Source: Isoperla grammatica
Lineage: Eukaryota; Arthropoda; Insecta; Plecoptera; Perlodidae
DNA: 64,000 bases
Direction: 5' to 3'
NCBI GenBank assembly: GCA_945910005.1
Contig: OX246743.1
Coordinates: forward strand, 6,143,348 to 6,207,347
In this document: positions 59,815-64,000 of the stretch, piece after piece
Layout of the letters: the number at the start of each line of letters is the position of its first letter
Numbering within the stretch: the first letter of the stretch is position 1
The notes under the pieces: generated by a model
Seen by the model: only the letters and a program-made list of their open reading frames with translations
Databases searched by the model: none
Told to the model about the DNA's origin: nothing
Program-made: the position numbers and the translations under genes

Positions 59815-62332
59815 CGTTTGTTCTCTGTATCAGGCTGTAGCGCTTATGAACACTATCACGGCTACAACGGCTGTTCACAGTTACGGGAGAGAACCAATCA
59901 ACGTCTTCGTTTGTTCTCTGTATCAGGCTGTAGCGCTTATGAACACTATCACGACTACAACGGCTGTTCACAGCTACGGAGAGAACCAATCAACGCCTTC
60001 GTTTGTTCTCTGTATCAGGCTGTAGCGCTTATGAACACTATCACGGTTACAACAGCTGTTCACAGTAACGGGAGAGAACCAATCAACGCCTTCGTTTGTT
60101 CTCTGTATCAGGCTGTAGCGCTTATGAACACTATCACGGTTACAACGGCTGTTCACAGTTCCGGGAGAGAACCAATTAACCCTACGTTTGTTCTCTGTAT
60201 CAGGCTGTAGCGCTTATGAACACTATCACGGCTACAACGGCTGTTCACAGTTACGGGAGAGAGCCATTCAACGCCTTGGTTTGTTCTCTGTATCAGGCTG
60301 TAGCGCTTATGAACACTATGACGGTTACCACGGCTGTTCACAGTTACGGGAGAGAACCAATCAACGCCTTCGTTTGTTCTCTGTATCAGGCGGTAGCGCT
60401 TATGAACACTATCACGGTTACAACGGCTGTTCACAGTTACGGGAGAGAACCAATCAATGCCTTCGTTTGTTCTCTGTATCAGGCTGTAGCGCTTATGAGC
60501 ACTATCACGGCTACAACGGCTGTTCACAGTCACGGGAGAGAACCAATCAACGCCATCGTTTGTTCTCTGTATCAGGCTGTAGCGCTTATGAACACTATCA
60601 CGGCTACAACGGCTGTTCACAGTTACGGGAGAGAACCAATCAACGCCATCGTTTGTTCTCTGTATCAGGCTATACCGCTTATGAACACTATCACGGTTAC
60701 AACGGCTGTTCACAGTTACAAGAGAGATCAATCAACCCTACGTTTTTTCTCTGTATCAGGCTGTAGCGCTTATGAACACTATCACGGCTACAACGGCTGT
60801 TCACAGTCACGGGAGAGAACCAATCAACGCCTTCGTTTGTTCTCTGTATCAGGCTGTAGCGCTTATGAACACTATCACGGCTACAACGGCTGTTCACAGT
60901 TACGGGAGAGAACCAATCAACGCCATCGTTTGTTCTCTGTATCAGGCTATACCGCTTATGAACACTATCACGGTTACAACGGCTGTTCACAGTTACAAGA
61001 GAGATCAATCAACCCTACGTTTTTTCTCTGTATCAGGCTGTAGCGCTTATGAACACTATCACGGCTACAACGGCTGTTCACAGTTACGGGAGAGAACCAA
61101 TCAACGCCATCGTTTGTTCTCTGTATCAGGCTGTAGCGCTTATGAACACTATCACGACTACAACGGCTGTTCACAGTTCCGGGAGAGAACCAATTAACCC
61201 TACGTTTGTTCTCTGTATCAGGCTGTAGCGCTTATGAACACTATCACGGCTACAACGGCTGTTCACAGTCACGGGAGAGAACCAATCAACGCCTTCGTTT
61301 GTTCTCTGTATCAGGCTGTAGCGCTTATGAACACTATCACGGCTACAACGGCTGTTCACAGTTACGGGAGAGAACCAATCAACGCCATCGTTTGTTCTCT
61401 GTATCAGGCTATACCGCTTATGAACACTATTACGGTTACAACGGCTGTTCACAGTTACAAGAGAGATCAATCAACCCTACGTTTTTTCTCTGTATCAGGC
61501 TGTAGCGCTTATGAACACTATCACGGTTACAACGGCTGTTCACAGTAACGGGAGAGAACCAATCAGCGCCTACGTTTGTTCTCTGTATCAGGCTGTAGCG
61601 CTTATGAACACTATCACGGCTACATCGGCTGTTCACAGTTACGGGAGAGAACCAATCAACGCCTTCGTTTGTTCTCTGTATCAGGCTGTAGCGCTTATGA
61701 ACACTATCACGGTTACAACGGCTGTTCACAGTAACGGGAGAGAACCAATCAGCGCCTACGTTTGTTCTCTGTATCAGGCTGTAGCGCTTATGAACACTAT
61801 CACGGCTACATCGGCTGTTCACAGTTACGGGAGAGAACCAATCAACGCCTTCGTTTGTTCTCTGTATCAGGCTGTAGCGCTTATGAACACTATCACGGTT
61901 ACAACGGCTGTTCACAGTAACGGGAGAGAACCAATCAACGCCTTCGTTTGTTCTCTGTATCAGGCTGTAGCGCTTATGAACACTATCACGGTTACAACGG
62001 CTGTTCACAGTTACGGGAGAGAACCAATCAACGCCTTCGTTTGTTCTCTGTATCAGGCTGTAGCGCTTATGAACACTATCACGGTTACAACGGCTGTTCA
62101 CAGTTACGGGAGAGAACCAATCAACGCCTTCGTTTGTTCTCTGTATCAGGCTGTAGCGCTTATGAACACTATCACGGCTACAACGGCTGTTCACAGTTAC
62201 GGGAGAGAACCAATCAACGCCTTCGTTTGTTCTCTGCATCAGGCTGTAGCGCTTATGAACACTCTCACGGTTACAGCGGCTGTTCACAGTTACGGGAGAG
62301 AACCAATCAACCCTACGTTGGTTCTCCTGCAT
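59815..62332. repeat. 93-bp satellite, open on both strands
   Basis: About 27 units of 93 bp with GGCTGTAGCGCTTATGAACA, CTATCACGGCTACAACGGCT, GTTCACAGTTACGGGAGAGA, ACCAATCAACGCCTTCG and TTTGTTCTCTGTATCA. The period is exactly 31 codons, so long frames stay open in two plus frames and one minus frame (up to 298 codons). Variants occur at the unit junction (CAACGCCTTCG, CAACGCCATCG, CAACCCTACG) and several multi-unit blocks repeat, e.g. around 60690-61010 and 61400-61500. I do not regard any ORF as a gene. Confidence 0.9.
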
Positions 62333-62339
62333 GGACCAA

Positions 62340-64000
62340 ATAAAAATATTGATAATAGAGTTAATTTATTTTACTTTTAATTAAAATCCTTTCAAACTAT
62401 TATTTGCAATTTGTCGTCCAGTTTAATAACCACTGTTAAAAAAATACGCTTATACTAAGGAGGATCAATATTTTTAGCGTCAGATTTTGTTATACAACAT
62501 AAAATGTCGAGCGATATTGTACGTACAAAATGGCAATAGTTTAAGCCATTTCATTACGTATACGGATTATAAGTTTTTAAGGTTTTAAATTAGATAAGGA
62601 CCTCTTCAGCAAACAGTTACGATAGGCTACTATCGTTTACGTTGCTCTAACTGATTTTCAGTGGGGGACTTTAGTTTAAAGCGACTAAACCAACCCTGTA
62701 GGCTCCGAACACCATCGACGAGTGAGCGATAACCAATCAAAGATCGATTCAAATACGAAACATATAAATCAGTGATTGGACAGTGCAAACACCTACAGAC
62801 AAATGTCAGAATCAACAAGGCCGATTCAGAACAACTTTGAATTTATAGAGTGCTTCGCTGCTATCAACAGTACAAATGGGGTGTTATTTTTTTGACAACT
62901 ATTTCCCTTTTTAAAGTCACAGATGGTGTATTTAAGCTATCCCCGGTTTTTCCATGTTGACAAACAATCTTAATAACTCACATTTTGTTGCATGATCACC
63001 ACTTATTTTTACTCCCGATGTTTCTACAATCATAATGTTGCCCAACATATTGATTCGGCTCATTTTCACACGTAATTAAATAATCTGTAAGATATACAAT
63101 AAGTTAGCTATCTGTAAACTGACAGAACCTGAACATTTATCTTTAAATTTTGTAGATTTTATCCTTCTTTTCATCTCTCCACTCTTGTTCATTCAACTAT
63201 CGACTTCGTTTATTTTTCAAGGCCATCGCTATAGAGCACTCAAAATACACTAGACGCATTCTGGTGGCAAGAAAATAAACTTCTATTGGGAGTGGTCTAG
63301 CTGTCAATTTTCATTGTTGTTGTATTGTTATTATTCATCAATGGCGCTGAAAGGAGGTTGCTTAGCAGCGCTATCTATGTTAGTTTTGAGTCCTCTATAA
63401 TCCACCATTGTGCAGCTTTCCTTCCCTTATCTCAAACCTTTCGCAGCCGCGCAGCCACCCACATCGCAGCTTTTCGCGCTAACCTATTTAGGGGTGAATA
63501 AATTAGTCGTATCCGCGCCGGAATGCGGTCAACACTTCGCTGTTGAGATGACCTGGATCTACAGTCACGCACCGGTTTCACACCGCACGCTCAGTTTAAA
63601 TACTACGACGGTGCGGTCAAGCAGCCGTAGGCTTAGCTGGACTACACTTTCCGGTTCTGGAGTGCAAAACAAAAACTTATGACCAGTCTTATGACTCTCA
63701 CTACATATTATAGTCTGCGCTAACTTGTTTTCACCATGGCAACCACCAATCAGAAGCTTTGAAACCCAAGATATTTAGTTGGATGCCATAAGACTAAGGA
63801 CTAAGGACAAGTAACTATTTCAGTCTTAAACAGATTATAATCTCTTCGAAATAAATAAATAAAGCAGATTATAATCTCTTTGAAATGTAACAGTAACTTA
63901 TGTATGTGTTTCAGAAAAATATAAGGCAGAGATAAGCCGTCTCACCATTGTAACTCAACACAACTACATTAAACACAAATGTTTTGAAATTAATGTGTAT
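62340..64000. other. No supported gene
   Basis: AT-rich DNA plus one interspersed repeat (62637-62858). The 90-codon ORF at 63410-63682 has no recognisable domain. A short direct repeat AGATTATAATCTCTT-GAAAT occurs near 63832 and 63867. Confidence 0.45.
62637..62858 (-). repeat. Interspersed ~220-bp repeat, copy 2
   Basis: Inverted match to 48455-48677 over its whole length with scattered substitutions. Non-coding. Confidence 0.75.

Noticed and set aside
59776..62380. 275-298 codon repeat ORFs as genes
   Set aside because: Open on both strands because of the 93-bp period; no start context, no composition typical of structural proteins, and unit variants do not respect a single frame.

Overview
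This is eukaryotic (metazoan) DNA: spliced coding exons with GT-AG boundaries, non-LTR retrotransposon fragments, many short inverted-repeat DNA transposons and very abundant tandem repeats. Base use (AT-rich, frequent CGTGACGTCAC-type motifs) and the repeat mix suggest a marine invertebrate, perhaps an ascidian or a lophotrochozoan; I cannot fix the species. A run of exactly 200 N at 24253-24452 marks an assembly gap.

The only host gene I can support lies on the minus strand, 53675 down to 34444. It has ten recognisable coding exons whose phases all join. The central exons encode a charged coiled coil followed by a CxTQTD-type motif, in the order seen in CCDC66, a centrosome/cilium microtubule-binding protein. 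The 5' exons beyond 55.7 kb were not found and the true 3' end is uncertain.

Layout. 1-4.2 kb: interspersed terminal-inverted-repeat (TIR) elements. 4.3-7.14 kb: a 5'-truncated, frameshifted retrotransposon with reverse transcriptase and a PD-D endonuclease domain (R2/R4/Dong-like), lying between two (ATT)n tracts. 8.6-12.36 kb: composite satellite. 13.8-14.33 kb: LINE remnant. 14.7-15.0 kb: TGTC microsatellite. 17.2-20.5 kb: short satellite and nested TIR elements. 21.5-23.7 kb: 17-bp minisatellite and a 1.4-kb TIR element. 24.45-30.9 kb: a satellite of about 48 units, almost every one carrying TGACGTCA. 33.76-34.42 kb: TTAA-flanked element. 34.4-55.7 kb: the CCDC66-like gene, whose introns hold separate satellite arrays, hAT-like elements and tRNA-like repeats. 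55.9-64 kb: repeats, a 93-bp satellite and unassigned DNA.

The most interesting structure is inside the gene. At 34.77-35.12 kb a 130/148-bp tandem duplication has produced a series of mini-exons (69 or 87 nt, all phase 1-1) separated by 61-bp candidate introns. The 5' half of each such intron is copied coding sequence starting at an exonic AG|GT. This looks like intron gain by tandem duplication caught in progress. At 53.7-55.7 kb a 122-bp satellite has copied the 3' splice site and first ~45 bp of another exon about 16 times. Two further intronic satellites carry GTGAGT or GTAAGT donor-like motifs on the sense strand in nearly every unit.
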